NCBI GenBank assembly: GCA_001916965.1
Contig: MNTL01000053.1
Location: forward strand, 1-51,453
Length of the DNA stretch: 51,453 bases
Source: Roseburia sp. CAG:10041_57
Lineage (GTDB): Bacteria; Bacillota; Clostridia; Lachnospirales; Lachnospiraceae
Direction: 5' to 3'
Positions 16,846 through 27,400 of this stretch are shown here, piece by piece; the stretch's first letter is position 1, and every line of letters begins with the position of its first letter. Made by a program: the position numbers and the translations under genes. The notes under the pieces are model-generated. The model was given only the letters and a program-made list of their open reading frames with translations, did no database searches and had not been told where the DNA came from.

Positions 16846-16881
16846 TAAAAGCCCATGTAACCGTGAGGCCACATGGGTTTT
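16846..16881 (-). terminator. Terminator after the SH3-domain gene
   Basis: On the minus strand AAAACCCATGT and ACATGGGCTTT pair around a 13-base loop, followed by T-rich sequence. It lies 53 bases after the SH3 protein stop and just before the oxidoreductase start, so it separates the two transcripts. Confidence 0.75.
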
Positions 16882-16933
16882 CTATCGACACTCTATTCTA
16901 TTATATATGATTCAGACATGATTTCAACTAAAT

Positions 16934-18424
16934 TTATTCAAAAAACTCTGCTTTCACATATCCGGGCTGACCATTGTATTCAATCTTGAGCCACTCTCCC
17001 TGATCTTCCAGTACATTGAAAGTGGCTTCTCCCTGGGCAACGCCTATCTTATCAGCATCCTGGCTGGCTGCATTTCTGACATTAACATTAGTCTTGGCTT
17101 TCACAGTCTTAACAACGGTTTCTGTTGTGGCAGCTGCTGTATCTGTATTATCTGATACTACTTCCAGATAATCACTCTTGATATAAGCTTCCTTACCTTC
17201 ATAGATAACCTTGCTCCAACCATTATTCTTCTCTTCTGTACGGGTAAGGATATCTCCCTGCTGTGCCTTGCCGATCTTATCTGCAACTTCACTGTCAGAA
17301 GATCTGACATTAACAGTATCTGTAGCACGTACCTGCTGATTTACTGTCTGTGTCTGCGGCTGCTCCTCTGTCGCCGCTGTCTCTGTGGTAGTCTCCTGTG
17401 TGGCTTCTGTTGTCTGCTGTTCTGCCTGAGTCTGTTCCTGGGATTCCTGTTCCAGCTGAGCCAGCGCAACACCTACAGAGGTCTTAATCTCATTGGGGAA
17501 CTCAGCAAGGAATGTATTAAGCTGCTCATCCTCAGCAATTGCTTCCTTATACTCTACATCAACTTTATTATATAAATCTACCACGTCATCCTGACTTGTT
17601 ACCAGCTTCAATGCGGCAGTCACACTTTCTTCCATATCTCCATCTATCTGAAGAGAGCCTGCATCATTCGTATATACATACCAGGCATTCAATCCCGGTG
17701 CCATTGTATCAATGTCCTTGAATTTCACATCATAGCATACATATAAATAGTATGTATTAGGATCAATGCCGTCCTTGGTGTAACAGGTCAGATTGTTATA
17801 AGACTCTATATACTCACTCTTCTTCTGATATGTAATGATTTCTTTATCATTGGTATAATCCTTCAATGCCTTGACGGTATCCATATCATCTTCTGCCAGT
17901 GCAGTATAGAAAGATTGGACCAGTTCATTCACTGCCGGGTACTTGTTCTCTTCCAGTGGCTCATTTAACACAGCAGAAGAAACGGTTCCTTCTGTTGTCT
18001 CCTGTGATAAGGATGCTATCGCTTCTGTGTCTTTGCCATTTTTGGAATGTACCAGGGAAATGATCGTTGCAACCACAATAATCAATGCAATAACCGGGAG
18101 TACAATCTTTGCTGCTGAGACTAATACGATCCTGGTGTTCTTACGGTTCAGAACATTGTTCAGCTTATCTTTCAGTTCATTGACATCAATTCTGTTCCCT
18201 GTTTTAGCTGCCTTGTTAATCTTCCCAGGCTGTGCCTTTGCTTCTGCCGGCTTCTGTTCAACTACAGCTTCTTTTACTGTATCTTTAGTATTTTCAACAT
18301 TCTGTTTCTTCACCTGTTCTGCTTCTACTGTATGTTTCGTACCAGTCTGTTTATTCTGGTTCTTATTATTATAGTTATTATTTCTGTTGCTATTTTTATT
18401 ATTTTGGTTCTTATTGCTGCTCAT
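16934..18424 (-). CDS. Membrane-anchored surface protein with two SH3b domains
   Basis: 496 residues. The N terminus is a cytoplasmic, Asn/Lys-rich low-complexity stretch (about 1-95), followed by one transmembrane helix (about 104-126). An external region of about 190 residues carries a folded unit around residues 155-310, then a Thr/Glu/Gln-rich linker (residues about 320-365). Two bacterial SH3 domains close the protein (TDTVNVRSSDSEVADKIGKA and KTNVNVRNAASQDADKIGVA), typical for binding cell-wall peptides. No catalytic domain is seen. It is probably a cell-wall-associated protein; the partner is unknown. Confidence 0.8.
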   Translation of the reverse strand: MSSNKNQNNKNSNRNNNYNNKNQNKQTGTKHTVEAEQVKKQNVENTKDTVKEAVVEQKPAEAKAQPGKINKAAKTGNRIDVNELKDKLNNVLNRKNTRIVLVSAAKIVLPVIALIIVVATIISLVHSKNGKDTEAIASLSQETTEGTVSSAVLNEPLEENKYPAVNELVQSFYTALAEDDMDTVKALKDYTNDKEIITYQKKSEYIESYNNLTCYTKDGIDPNTYYLYVCYDVKFKDIDTMAPGLNAWYVYTNDAGSLQIDGDMEESVTAALKLVTSQDDVVDLYNKVDVEYKEAIAEDEQLNTFLAEFPNEIKTSVGVALAQLEQESQEQTQAEQQTTEATQETTTETAATEEQPQTQTVNQQVRATDTVNVRSSDSEVADKIGKAQQGDILTRTEEKNNGWSKVIYEGKEAYIKSDYLEVVSDNTDTAAATTETVVKTVKAKTNVNVRNAASQDADKIGVAQGEATFNVLEDQGEWLKIEYNGQPGYVKAEFFE

Positions 18425-18528
18425 ATCTTACTCCAATCTGTTGTCGGGAATCATCATGCTACTTACAAGATTCCTCCCACACGGATTTCCAAATCGCACC
18501 CTTGCATACAATTCACTAACATGCAAAA

Positions 18529-18600
18529 TGCACCCGACAGGAATCGAACCTGCATTAAAGGCGTCGGAGGCCTCCGTTCTATCCATTAGACTACGGGTGC
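18529..18600 (-). tRNA. tRNA-Arg (CCG)
   Basis: The minus strand gives a 72-base cloverleaf: acceptor stem GCACCCG with CGGGTGC, a D loop containing AATGGATA, the anticodon arm GAGGC-CTCCGAC-GCCTT with anticodon CCG, and a T arm GCAGG-TTCGATT-CCTGT. It reads CGG codons. CCA is not encoded, so it must be added after transcription. One D-stem pairing is imperfect as drawn, but the invariant GGTTCGATTCC is intact. Confidence 0.95.
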
Positions 18601-18777
18601 ATATGGTGATATGTTACAAATTTATTACATCACAATTGTAATCATAGCATACTTATATTCATTTGTCCAGTATAACCCCATAACAAATTATGTCAGCCAA
18701 ATATTTACTGGTTTTCCTTACCATATTGTAACTATTCAGCACCCCATGCGCAAAACCGCTGTTTCACAGCTTTTCTG

Positions 18778-18799
18778 GATAACAAGTTTACTTGTTATC
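18778..18799. repeat. Inverted repeat GATAACAAGT-TT-ACTTGTTATC
   Basis: Perfect 10-bp arms with a 2-base centre in the non-coding gap between tRNA-Arg and the next gene. It has operator-like dyad symmetry; no adjacent regulator is seen. The rest of this 265-base gap shows only the terminator hairpin at 18837. Confidence 0.6.
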
Positions 18800-18836
18800 T
18801 GCTTATTGTGGTTACTTCGCCATATAAATTGTGTCA

Positions 18837-18860
18837 AATATGCTTATGAATAAGCATATT
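18837..18860 (-). terminator. Hairpin after the gene at 18866
   Basis: AATATGCTTAT and ATAAGCATATT form a perfect 11-bp AT-rich stem with a 2-base loop as written, so the real loop is probably larger. It lies six bases past the stop of the 18866 gene. The T-tract that follows is weak. Confidence 0.55.
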
Positions 18861-18865
18861 CTGCC

Positions 18866-19255
18866 TCAATTTGCATTGCTCTGAATAGTTACACCATATT
18901 TAGAATATCTGTCAAAGAGTTCTTCAAACTGTGCAAACTGCTTCTGAAGGCTCATATATCCTTCCGGATTGGACTTTTCCAACTCATCTATGAATGCATA
19001 AAGTCTCTCCTGCTGTTTTAAATGTTCTCTTGCATCTACTCTGTGTGTATCAGCTATGCGGATCACTTTGTCCAGATATTTGGAGATCTGACGCTCATTA
19101 TTCTTATTTAATGCATTACTGAGTAACTCCATATTATCAATCTCGGCGCTGTCTGTTATCTGTGCGAAGATATTGGCTCCTATCGCATAATAAGCTTCTC
19201 CGATCTGATAAATAAAACCATGCTTCTGGTAAATACTTTCTTTCAAACTGCCCAT
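18866..19255 (-). CDS. Conserved small helical protein of unknown function
   Basis: 129 residues (MGSLKESIYQKHGFIYQIGE...), mostly helical and charged, with no signal peptide or membrane helix. The middle (LSNALNKNNERQISKYLDKV) suggests a helical bundle. ATG at 19255 is preferred, with AAAGGTG upstream; an earlier in-frame start at 19285 lacks a site and reaches the adjacent hairpin. It stands alone between the tRNA and the pectin locus. I do not recognise the family. Confidence 0.7.
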   Translation of the reverse strand: MGSLKESIYQKHGFIYQIGEAYYAIGANIFAQITDSAEIDNMELLSNALNKNNERQISKYLDKVIRIADTHRVDAREHLKQQERLYAFIDELEKSNPEGYMSLQKQFAQFEELFDRYSKYGVTIQSNAN

Positions 19256-19286
19256 GTATTCCACACCTTTCTGTCTGATAAGCAAT

Positions 19287-19324
19287 AACTGTTTCGGGAG
19301 CTTCCAATGATTCCCGAAACAGTT
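19287..19324 (-). terminator. Hairpin at the end of the rhamnogalacturonan operon
   Basis: AACTGTTTCGGGA and TCCCGAAACAGTT form a 13-bp stem around a 12-base loop. It lies 45 bases beyond the PL11 stop and is the likely end of the long RG-I transcript. The run of T after it is short in both directions, so termination strength is uncertain. Confidence 0.65.
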
Positions 19325-19368
19325 ACGATTTTATCATTATTTTATCTTTTTGTCTACTATCAACCCGG

Positions 19369-21792
19369 CTATCTGAGATTCATCGGAAGTACATATGCAA
19401 AATCCATATCACTTCCATAATAATATTTCGGATAACAAGGCTGATTATAGCAGTTATTCTGCCATGCAACACCACAACGATACTGGGTATCATGCATCAG
19501 TGTAAAAAGCTTATGAGTGCTGATATCTGTATTCATATAGATACGGATTGCACTGCTGTCTGTTGTGCGAAGCAATAATTCTTCCCTGTAATCTCCAAAA
19601 ATATCTGCTATCAGACAAGGATTGCCTTTGGTTCCATTATTGGTCATTGTATCCTCAGGCATAAGCATAATGCCATGTATATTATCATTGACGATTCCCG
19701 GCTGAACAGTACCTATATACTGCACTCCATCCAGTATCTGTGTTGTCAGATCAGGGGCATAACGGATGCTCTGATTGGTTCCAAGAAGCGGCACTGACAG
19801 CTTATTACCCTTACAGTCATATACCTCATTCACCCACACCTGATATCCTCTTGTATCCGGGTCAATCTTGCCGATCATACATCTTCCAAGATCCGTAGTC
19901 GCATATTCTCCAAATATCACTTCGCCGTTTTCTGCATCACGTAATGCATATCCATAAGGTACTGAAGCTCCACCTTCAAATACATTAAAAATCTGAAGTC
20001 CGGGTCTATCCGGATCAATTCGTGCCACATGCATGGCATCTCCATGTCCAAGCTTGGTATATACACCATCCGGTCTGTAATCATAACTGCTGTATAGTAA
20101 ACTGCCGTCATGATCGATTACTGCTGCACCGTATATGATCTCCATACAGCCATCCTGATCCACATCTGCAACAGACAGACTGTGATTGCCCTGCCCTGCC
20201 AGTTTCCCATAGACCGGGTCTGTTCCGACATTTTCATGTGCCTCTTCATCATTAAAAGGATTGCTCATGGTAACGAATCCACTGTCCACGCAGAATACCT
20301 CATGAAAGCTGTTCCGGAAGAAATCATATGCCACAATTGTGCTTCGCGTATAATATCCTCTGCATATCAGCAGATAAGGTCTTTCACCATCCAGATAGGC
20401 AACTCCTGACAGGAATCTGTCTACTCGATTGCATGGTTCTATTCTTCTGAATGCATAATCTCCCCACATCAGGCCATCATCTACCCGTGTTATTTTAAAA
20501 GGTATTGTCTCCAGCTCTCCACCGTCTCCAGCAAACATAGTCAGATATTCAGGTCCTTCGTAAATAAAGCCTTCAAATTCATCCAGTCTATTCTTCTCAC
20601 TTCTGCCCGGAGCATATACATGGATAAAGTATTCTGCCAGTTCTTCTGCATCTTTCCTGCTTAGTGGATATTCATATCGGACAGGTATGCCGAAACATTC
20701 CTCCAGTGTCTGATACCAGTGTCCATTTCTGACCTCTGGATGATTATGCCACTCCATAAACACAGCAATCAGATGTTCCCGATAGTCTGCTGCCGTGCAC
20801 ACAAAATTACTCTCATGGGTAATTCCTGCTTCTATATCAGATAAAGGCATGGTAATATACTGTTCTTTCAGCACACTTCCATCTGCACGATATGTTGTCA
20901 TTTTCGTACCGGGTGCTGTTTTCACAGCCATCTCTGCCTTGCCATCCCCATTAAAATCATAGACCATGAACTGCGTATAATGGGCACCCGCACGGATATT
21001 TACCCCCATATCCAGTCTCCACAGCAATGTACCATCCAGTTTGTAACAGTCCAGATAATTATTTCCTGTGTATCCCCGATGTGATACATCATGAGAATTA
21101 GATGGGTCCCATTTTACAATATACTCATATTCGCCGTCTCCATCCACATCTGCCACACTCATATCATTTGCACTGTACTCGTAGCTCTCTCCTGCCGGTG
21201 TTATTCCTCCTTGTGGCTTTCTGATTGGAATATCGAGATATTCCTTATCCCACACTGCCACTTCTTCGCAGTATGCTTTCTCCTGTCCATTCTGTATGGG
21301 CGCAACCGCATATCTGTCCTCTTTACTGCCCTGTATGTCCAGATAATTCGTACTCTCTGTTACCAGTTGCAGTCTCTTACCATTACGGTAGACCATGAAA
21401 TCCGTCCCTGTCAGTCCGGTGTCACAATATCCATCCACTTCATCCAGAAAAAGACGCCAGCTTAGAAAGATTCCATTTTTCACAGGAATTGCCACCAGAC
21501 CACGATTTAATTTCTCCAGCTGTTCATGAAATACTTTCTTTACAGGAGTTCTCAGAACGTCACTGTACACGGTATCTCCATTCTGGTCTGTATAGGACAC
21601 TTTTATAAAATGTGGCACATGTGTCGCTTTCTTTAATGTATACTGTGTTTGTGACACTTGTGTCGTTAATCTGTACTGCATCGTGGGTGTATCCTTATCT
21701 GACCAGTATACGCAATATTCCTGTACACCTTCTACTTTATCCCACTCTATTGTCACCTGCTCATCCTGAATGTCTTTTATTCTTAATTTCAT
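19369..21792 (-). CDS. Rhamnogalacturonan lyase, PL11 family (YesW/YesX-like)
   Basis: Cleaves the alpha-1,4 bond between Rha and GalA in the rhamnogalacturonan-I backbone by beta-elimination. Residues about 1-85 resemble a fibronectin-III module. About 90-800 is the eight-bladed PL11 propeller with calcium-site repeats ADVDGDGEYEYIVKWDPSN and YDFNGDGKAEMAVKTAPGTK. An extra segment of about 100 residues (roughly 330-440) makes the protein longer (807) than YesW/YesX (about 610-620). No signal peptide, so it is probably cytoplasmic like YesX. Last gene of the RG-I operon. Confidence 0.9.
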   Translation of the reverse strand: MKLRIKDIQDEQVTIEWDKVEGVQEYCVYWSDKDTPTMQYRLTTQVSQTQYTLKKATHVPHFIKVSYTDQNGDTVYSDVLRTPVKKVFHEQLEKLNRGLVAIPVKNGIFLSWRLFLDEVDGYCDTGLTGTDFMVYRNGKRLQLVTESTNYLDIQGSKEDRYAVAPIQNGQEKAYCEEVAVWDKEYLDIPIRKPQGGITPAGESYEYSANDMSVADVDGDGEYEYIVKWDPSNSHDVSHRGYTGNNYLDCYKLDGTLLWRLDMGVNIRAGAHYTQFMVYDFNGDGKAEMAVKTAPGTKMTTYRADGSVLKEQYITMPLSDIEAGITHESNFVCTAADYREHLIAVFMEWHNHPEVRNGHWYQTLEECFGIPVRYEYPLSRKDAEELAEYFIHVYAPGRSEKNRLDEFEGFIYEGPEYLTMFAGDGGELETIPFKITRVDDGLMWGDYAFRRIEPCNRVDRFLSGVAYLDGERPYLLICRGYYTRSTIVAYDFFRNSFHEVFCVDSGFVTMSNPFNDEEAHENVGTDPVYGKLAGQGNHSLSVADVDQDGCMEIIYGAAVIDHDGSLLYSSYDYRPDGVYTKLGHGDAMHVARIDPDRPGLQIFNVFEGGASVPYGYALRDAENGEVIFGEYATTDLGRCMIGKIDPDTRGYQVWVNEVYDCKGNKLSVPLLGTNQSIRYAPDLTTQILDGVQYIGTVQPGIVNDNIHGIMLMPEDTMTNNGTKGNPCLIADIFGDYREELLLRTTDSSAIRIYMNTDISTHKLFTLMHDTQYRCGVAWQNNCYNQPCYPKYYYGSDMDFAYVLPMNLR

Positions 21793-21825
21793 ACTTATTA
21801 ACCAAGCCTTTCTTTAAGCTGACAT

Positions 21826-24471
21826 TTACGCCTTATGAAAAAGGAAATCATCGCCACCCTGTGTAAGCTGCTGCGCCTGTTTCATGGTCTGCGGCAGCGC
21901 ATCCCGGATAAACTCAAGTACCATAATAACGTTCAGACACCACTGTGCCGCAAAGTTAGTAGAAATCCAGGGTATTTCTGCCAGCTTTGCCTGATTGCCA
22001 CAATCCTTCAGATACTGAATCTGGAAACCATCATGATTGCCCTCATGTATCATCGTCTGTAAGAGAATCTGCCATGTCCTGTCTGCCAGCCATACATTCT
22101 TACCATACATTGCTCCATAAGCGCCCAATACTGCACTCATAAATGGCAATGTGAACTCTCTGTCACCTATGATTCCATGTGATTCTTCTATCTGCTGCTC
22201 TCTTGGCAGATAATAGAACCTGCCAAGGTCTGCCAGCATTTTATGAAAGGTCTCGTCTTCCAGTAAATCCGCTAACTCCAGCCATACCTGCGGTGCGCCC
22301 ATGCATACCTGTAAGTGGCTGCCTCCTGTGGTTCTCTCACCTATGTAACGCAAATGACAGGTAGAGGGATCAAATTCAAAATCCGGTCCAGATATAAGCT
22401 GAAGCGGCGCCTTTTTAATATCCTCCAGTCCCACCGTGATCTTATCCCTGTACTTCGTATTGCCCGTTCTTTCCCAACAGGTCATCCAGTTTGAGCACAG
22501 AGAAGACCAGTCAGGTCCACTGCGTGCGTGACTGGGATAGGTCATATTCTGCTTGTCATAAAAATCCCCCAAAGGATCTTTGTTGAAGAAGCTCAGTTCG
22601 TTGTCTTTTAGCTCATCAAAGATATCCTCCAGTCTTCTATCCCCTGTCAGATAATAGAGAAATCTGTGATGTGCCGCCATTGCAATTCTTGCTTCCTTGC
22701 AGGGACAGCCCCAGTGACGCACATTATGCCTTGAGCCTAATCCCTTGTATTTGCCAAAATGATACACATCAATTTCAGAAGCATGTCTGGAAAGCTTCTC
22801 CGCAAGTGTAAATACATCCTCTCTTCCACTTCTCATGAAGTATAACCACAGCCACAGAGTCGGCACAAGTTCCGTATTGTCCCAGGCATAACCACCCATA
22901 TCATAGCGCCACTGATGTCTCTGCGCATCATAGGTATGCATGAAATCTCCATAATTGAACATTCCATACCAGCCTCTTTGCCAGACCTCCTGCAAATAGA
23001 AATCCGCAGCCGTCTTCAACTGCTCTTCCAGCCACTGTTCCATCTCACTGTTATAAGAAGGCAAAGACCAGTAACCGAAAGCTCTCATATCATGATAAAA
23101 CCGGGGTGTTCCTACATACAGTGCCGGCTTATCCACGTAATGGCAGAAATCCTCAATATCCTGATCTGAAGGAATCATTTTCCCACTTAGTCTGATGGTA
23201 CATTCATTGGTACATGCAATTCCTACAGGATCTGCTCCTTTATAGTCATAGCCTTCATAGCACACCTGATTGTACCCACGATTGGCATAATGTCGAAAAT
23301 CCATTGCCTGCGCCTGTGGACTCCAGAACCACATAATTGCCTGTGCCCAGTCCTTATCCAGGTTCTTCCATTCATAGCCTGTTGGATATTTCTGCCAGAA
23401 ATCCCGGATACTCATGGTTATGCTGCCATTTTCACTGCCAAAGGCAGCACCTCCCTGTGTCCTCATTCCATGCAGACAGTCAATATAGCAGCAGTTATCA
23501 TCCGCTATCTTCTTCTGGATACTGTAATGGCTTGCACTATCCTGGCATAAGCGGTATGCACTCCAATATGGTGTAGCTGCCAGCACCTGATCTGCAATGT
23601 CCTTCTCTGTTCCTGTAAGCTTCAACTCCTGCCCCACACTCTGCGCCTCATAGATATGTTGTGGGACTCTTGGTCGCCAGGAACGAAGCGCAACCAATTC
23701 TTCATGAAAAATGCCATGATCTCCCATAAATTTCACATGTCTGTCATACAGTTCTCCCTGCATGGCTACTTCTGATGCTATACCGATTCCCTTTAAATAA
23801 TCCCGGTTCTCATCCCCATCATATAGAAAAGTATGTACAAAGTGGATATCTTCAAGCTCTGCTCCCACTGTCATGCGAATAATAAAGGGAATCTTCTTCA
23901 CCCCTTCTCTGTTCACATGACATCCCTCATATCGTATCACTGTCATAAGCTCTCCACACTCTTCTACCTGAACCTGCTCAATGACACCGGTGTATGACTT
24001 GACAATATGTGCTTCCTCTTCGTTCCAGTTCATCGGCTCTTCCAATTGCAGAACCGGATGGACATTTCTCAGTCTGGTTACATTATTTATGACAGCCGTG
24101 TCAATTAAATTATTTCCCTTCTTTGCGATATGCAGTATCATATTTTTCGTATGGATGCAAAAGCCATTATCATCCTCTTTTATTTTAACAGGATTCTGCA
24201 TCTCCATATCTGGTTTGGTATCTGACAGCTCCATTGTAATGTGGCTTCCAAGCCTTTCTGCATCTGCTGTATGCGCAGACCATTTCACCGAACCATCCTG
24301 CCAGTATGCTGTGATTCTTGACTGAATGGATACCTTTTCCCCTTTGTCATTCTGACATATAAAATATTTCCTGGCTCTCTGCTGTGTATCTGTAGGACAC
24401 TCCCCCTGCTTCCACATGCAGCCCCATGTTGTAAGTCCCTTTGCCTCACTTCTGATATTGTGAAGTTCCAT
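21826..24471 (-). CDS. Exo-rhamnogalacturonan lyase-like protein, PL26/YetA family
   Basis: An 881-residue protein of the YetA/PcRGLX family; the fungal PL26 founder releases unsaturated GalA-Rha from the end of RG-I chains. The N-terminal third is beta-rich (RITAYWQDGSVKWSAHTADA). The middle and C-terminal part is an alpha/alpha toroid-like region with HARSGPDWSSLCSNWMTCWE and GGSHLQVCMGAPQVWLELAD. No signal peptide, consistent with intracellular action. It follows the GH2 gene by 16 bases with AAGGAGAAG before the ATG. Activity is inferred from the family. Confidence 0.82.
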   Translation of the reverse strand: MELHNIRSEAKGLTTWGCMWKQGECPTDTQQRARKYFICQNDKGEKVSIQSRITAYWQDGSVKWSAHTADAERLGSHITMELSDTKPDMEMQNPVKIKEDDNGFCIHTKNMILHIAKKGNNLIDTAVINNVTRLRNVHPVLQLEEPMNWNEEEAHIVKSYTGVIEQVQVEECGELMTVIRYEGCHVNREGVKKIPFIIRMTVGAELEDIHFVHTFLYDGDENRDYLKGIGIASEVAMQGELYDRHVKFMGDHGIFHEELVALRSWRPRVPQHIYEAQSVGQELKLTGTEKDIADQVLAATPYWSAYRLCQDSASHYSIQKKIADDNCCYIDCLHGMRTQGGAAFGSENGSITMSIRDFWQKYPTGYEWKNLDKDWAQAIMWFWSPQAQAMDFRHYANRGYNQVCYEGYDYKGADPVGIACTNECTIRLSGKMIPSDQDIEDFCHYVDKPALYVGTPRFYHDMRAFGYWSLPSYNSEMEQWLEEQLKTAADFYLQEVWQRGWYGMFNYGDFMHTYDAQRHQWRYDMGGYAWDNTELVPTLWLWLYFMRSGREDVFTLAEKLSRHASEIDVYHFGKYKGLGSRHNVRHWGCPCKEARIAMAAHHRFLYYLTGDRRLEDIFDELKDNELSFFNKDPLGDFYDKQNMTYPSHARSGPDWSSLCSNWMTCWERTGNTKYRDKITVGLEDIKKAPLQLISGPDFEFDPSTCHLRYIGERTTGGSHLQVCMGAPQVWLELADLLEDETFHKMLADLGRFYYLPREQQIEESHGIIGDREFTLPFMSAVLGAYGAMYGKNVWLADRTWQILLQTMIHEGNHDGFQIQYLKDCGNQAKLAEIPWISTNFAAQWCLNVIMVLEFIRDALPQTMKQAQQLTQGGDDFLFHKA

Positions 24472-24487
24472 TCTCTCTTCTCCTTCC

Positions 24488-27400
24488 TTATGCCTCTATT
24501 TCCTTTGTCGCACTCTTATGCTGCCCCTGCCAGAATATCTCATTATTATGAGGAGCTTCTTCCTGACATAACAGATGAATCCCGGCAAGCCTCACCACTG
24601 GTCTGCGCAAATGGCTGACCTTTCTATATCCTTCTTTATATTCCTGCCATTCTTCCAACGTATCGGCTCCCCAGCAGGAGATAACAAGCAGCCGGACTGC
24701 TGTTATTTCATATTGCTTATCAAAATATATCCTCTGCGACAGGCTGCTGTTATGAAATTCACACTTGCATACTCTCTTCCATTCATTTTCAGCCTTCGCC
24801 TTTATATACACTTCCACATCTTTGGGAAATTCTGCCCTTTTCCTCTCCCGCTGATCCGGCACATACAAAATCCCCTCTGCAGCAATTGTCTTACACAATG
24901 GTATCTCTATTTCTATCGGGAACTGTTCTTCCTCATAGACTGCGGATATCTGGGGATTCTCCACAATCAGGCTGTTGTCTTTGGCATTTTCCCCCACCAG
25001 TGTCTGCATCCTGAGTACAGGGAAAAGGCTTTCCTCTACATCCTCTATCCGAATATCCATCTGCGGTGCAAAAGACGTAGAGTGTGCATACCGCAGCAGC
25101 GACTGTCTTAGACAATATGCCGCCGGTCTGTCTTTGAAATCACCACTCAGATCGGCAGAAACAAGTAACAGCCTGCCCTGTCCTACCTTTGCCTCCAGCA
25201 TAAGTGCCAATGGCAGATTCCTGTTCCAATCATCTATAATTCTGACAATCGGCGTCAGCGCATGCAGACTCTTCTGTAGGTGGAAGCCCCTTGCATGCTG
25301 CAAAATATCTTCCCATTGCCAGCCTCCATCAACATCTGTCGGGAAATCATCAAATATCCTACATTCAGTATCTGCAATCATTCCCAATTCTCTGCCCCAC
25401 GCAGGCCCCATCTGTCCATTCCAGAACACATTTCTCATAGACAGTGAAGGACACTCATAGCTTAAATCAGACAGAAACGGCGCATAAATAACCCTTCCTC
25501 CCTGTTCCAATACAGACTTCGCCTGCTGCCATTCCTGCGTATAGCATACTTCTTCAAAATTATTTTCCTCAAAGCAATCTTCTTCCTCCATCTTCCCATA
25601 TACATATATTTTCCATGTATTGAACGTAACATCATGGATATATAATTCAAGCAGGAAGCACTGATTGCCATGTTCGCTGGCATATTCACTGATTACTTTC
25701 TGATTCAGTTCCAAGTCTCCTATTAATGCCTTTTCTCCCTGATTTATACTGCATTCAGGAAATCTGCCCTGCATGACAACCTGATTCCATTCTCCTTCTC
25801 CTCTGGCATACAGCTTCCATTTTATGACACATGTGTCAATATCTTTTTCTCCGAAATTACATACCATGACCGGTGCCTGAATCGTATCTTCCACCGTATA
25901 GACATATCGTGGGAAAGCTGCCAGTATCACAACATCAGAACAAAACTGTCTAAATTCAGATGCATCCACATATCCCTTCTCCTGCCAAAAGGCATCCAAT
26001 ACCCCTACACACGCCGTTCCCTGCCCCAGATAGTCATGAATATCCAGAAGCTCGAATCCATCCAGCTGCTGTGTTCTGAGATTGGCTTCTATATCTTCCT
26101 TATATAATCTCACCTGATTTCTGCCGGAAGCGTATGCAAATTCCCTGTTCAGCCCCAACAGTCCCTGCGCTTTGCAATGTGCACGAAATACCTGATAATT
26201 GCCCGGAATCAGATATCCACTGAAGCTGTCAATTATATGAAAGTCCGGATATGCACACCACTGCCCTAATTCATGACAAATCACAGGCTTATCTGCCTGT
26301 TCAAGTGAGGGGGTGTAATTGCCGCCTCTCCATCCCACCGGTCCTCTGATACTCCCACCCAGGTAAGGTCCATACGCTGATCGGTGAAAGTACAGATAAT
26401 CAGTACCTTCTACCTGTGAAGGTGCGGTATCATAAAACCACCCTGATTGTGCCGTATAGACACGTCTGTTCTCATATCCGAGATATCTGTCATATTCTCT
26501 TGTCTCTTCCACCCATTTGCGAAGAACACCATACCAGTTACCGGAGGGTTCATTGGTCGGTGAGAACAGGACAAAGGATGGATGATGCCCGAACTGTTCC
26601 AGAATCCTTCTCGTTTCCTCTTTCAATACATCCAGCATAGGAATATTCTCTTCAAAATGATTCCACATCCCACATTCAGGCTGTAGATAGATTCCCATTT
26701 CATCGGCTGCTGCAAAGGCAGCCTCCGGTGGACAATACGAATGGCATCTCATGAAATTAAGTCCCCATTTCTTCATGATTGCAAACTTATCCCTCCACCA
26801 GGCTTTATCCGTTACAGGATATCCCGTTAATGGATATTCACCGCCAAAATGTGTTCCTCTGAAATACTCCTTTCTGCCATCTACTATAAATCTACCGTTT
26901 TCTATTCTAATTCGTCTTATATGTTCCTTTGCATACTGCTTCCTGTCCCTTATTCTCTTCTCCCAGACATCCTGTGTAAAAAGTGCGATTTCTCCTGCCA
27001 TGCCATTCCAGGTCGCCCCCAGGGCATCCGATACACCATGTCCATCCGGTCTATATGGATATTGCATGGAATTATCCACTTCTACCTGAATGGTATGTAT
27101 TCCTCTGGTCAATCTGCCACAATCCAGTCTGTGTGCAGTACACACCGAACAATCTTCTCCAGTCTGCATCCCATCAACAGATACCTTCGTTCTCCAATGC
27201 GTTACTTCTATATACAGATACCATGTATCACTATCTTCTTCCTTAATCTCTATCTCTCTTTCATAAAGGACTTTTCCCAGAAAATGCCTGGGTGGCTGTG
27301 ACAGAAAAGGGATTCTGCATCCATCTTCCTGTGCATACCTGTATTCCTCCCTCTCCCACCATTCTGCATCATGGAGACTGCTTACCCATGGTGTCTGCTT

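Noticed and set aside
24575..25460. Long plus-strand open frames opposite the GH2 gene
   Set aside because: They lack ribosome sites and recognisable domains, and the minus strand carries a complete GH2 enzyme, so they are shadow frames.
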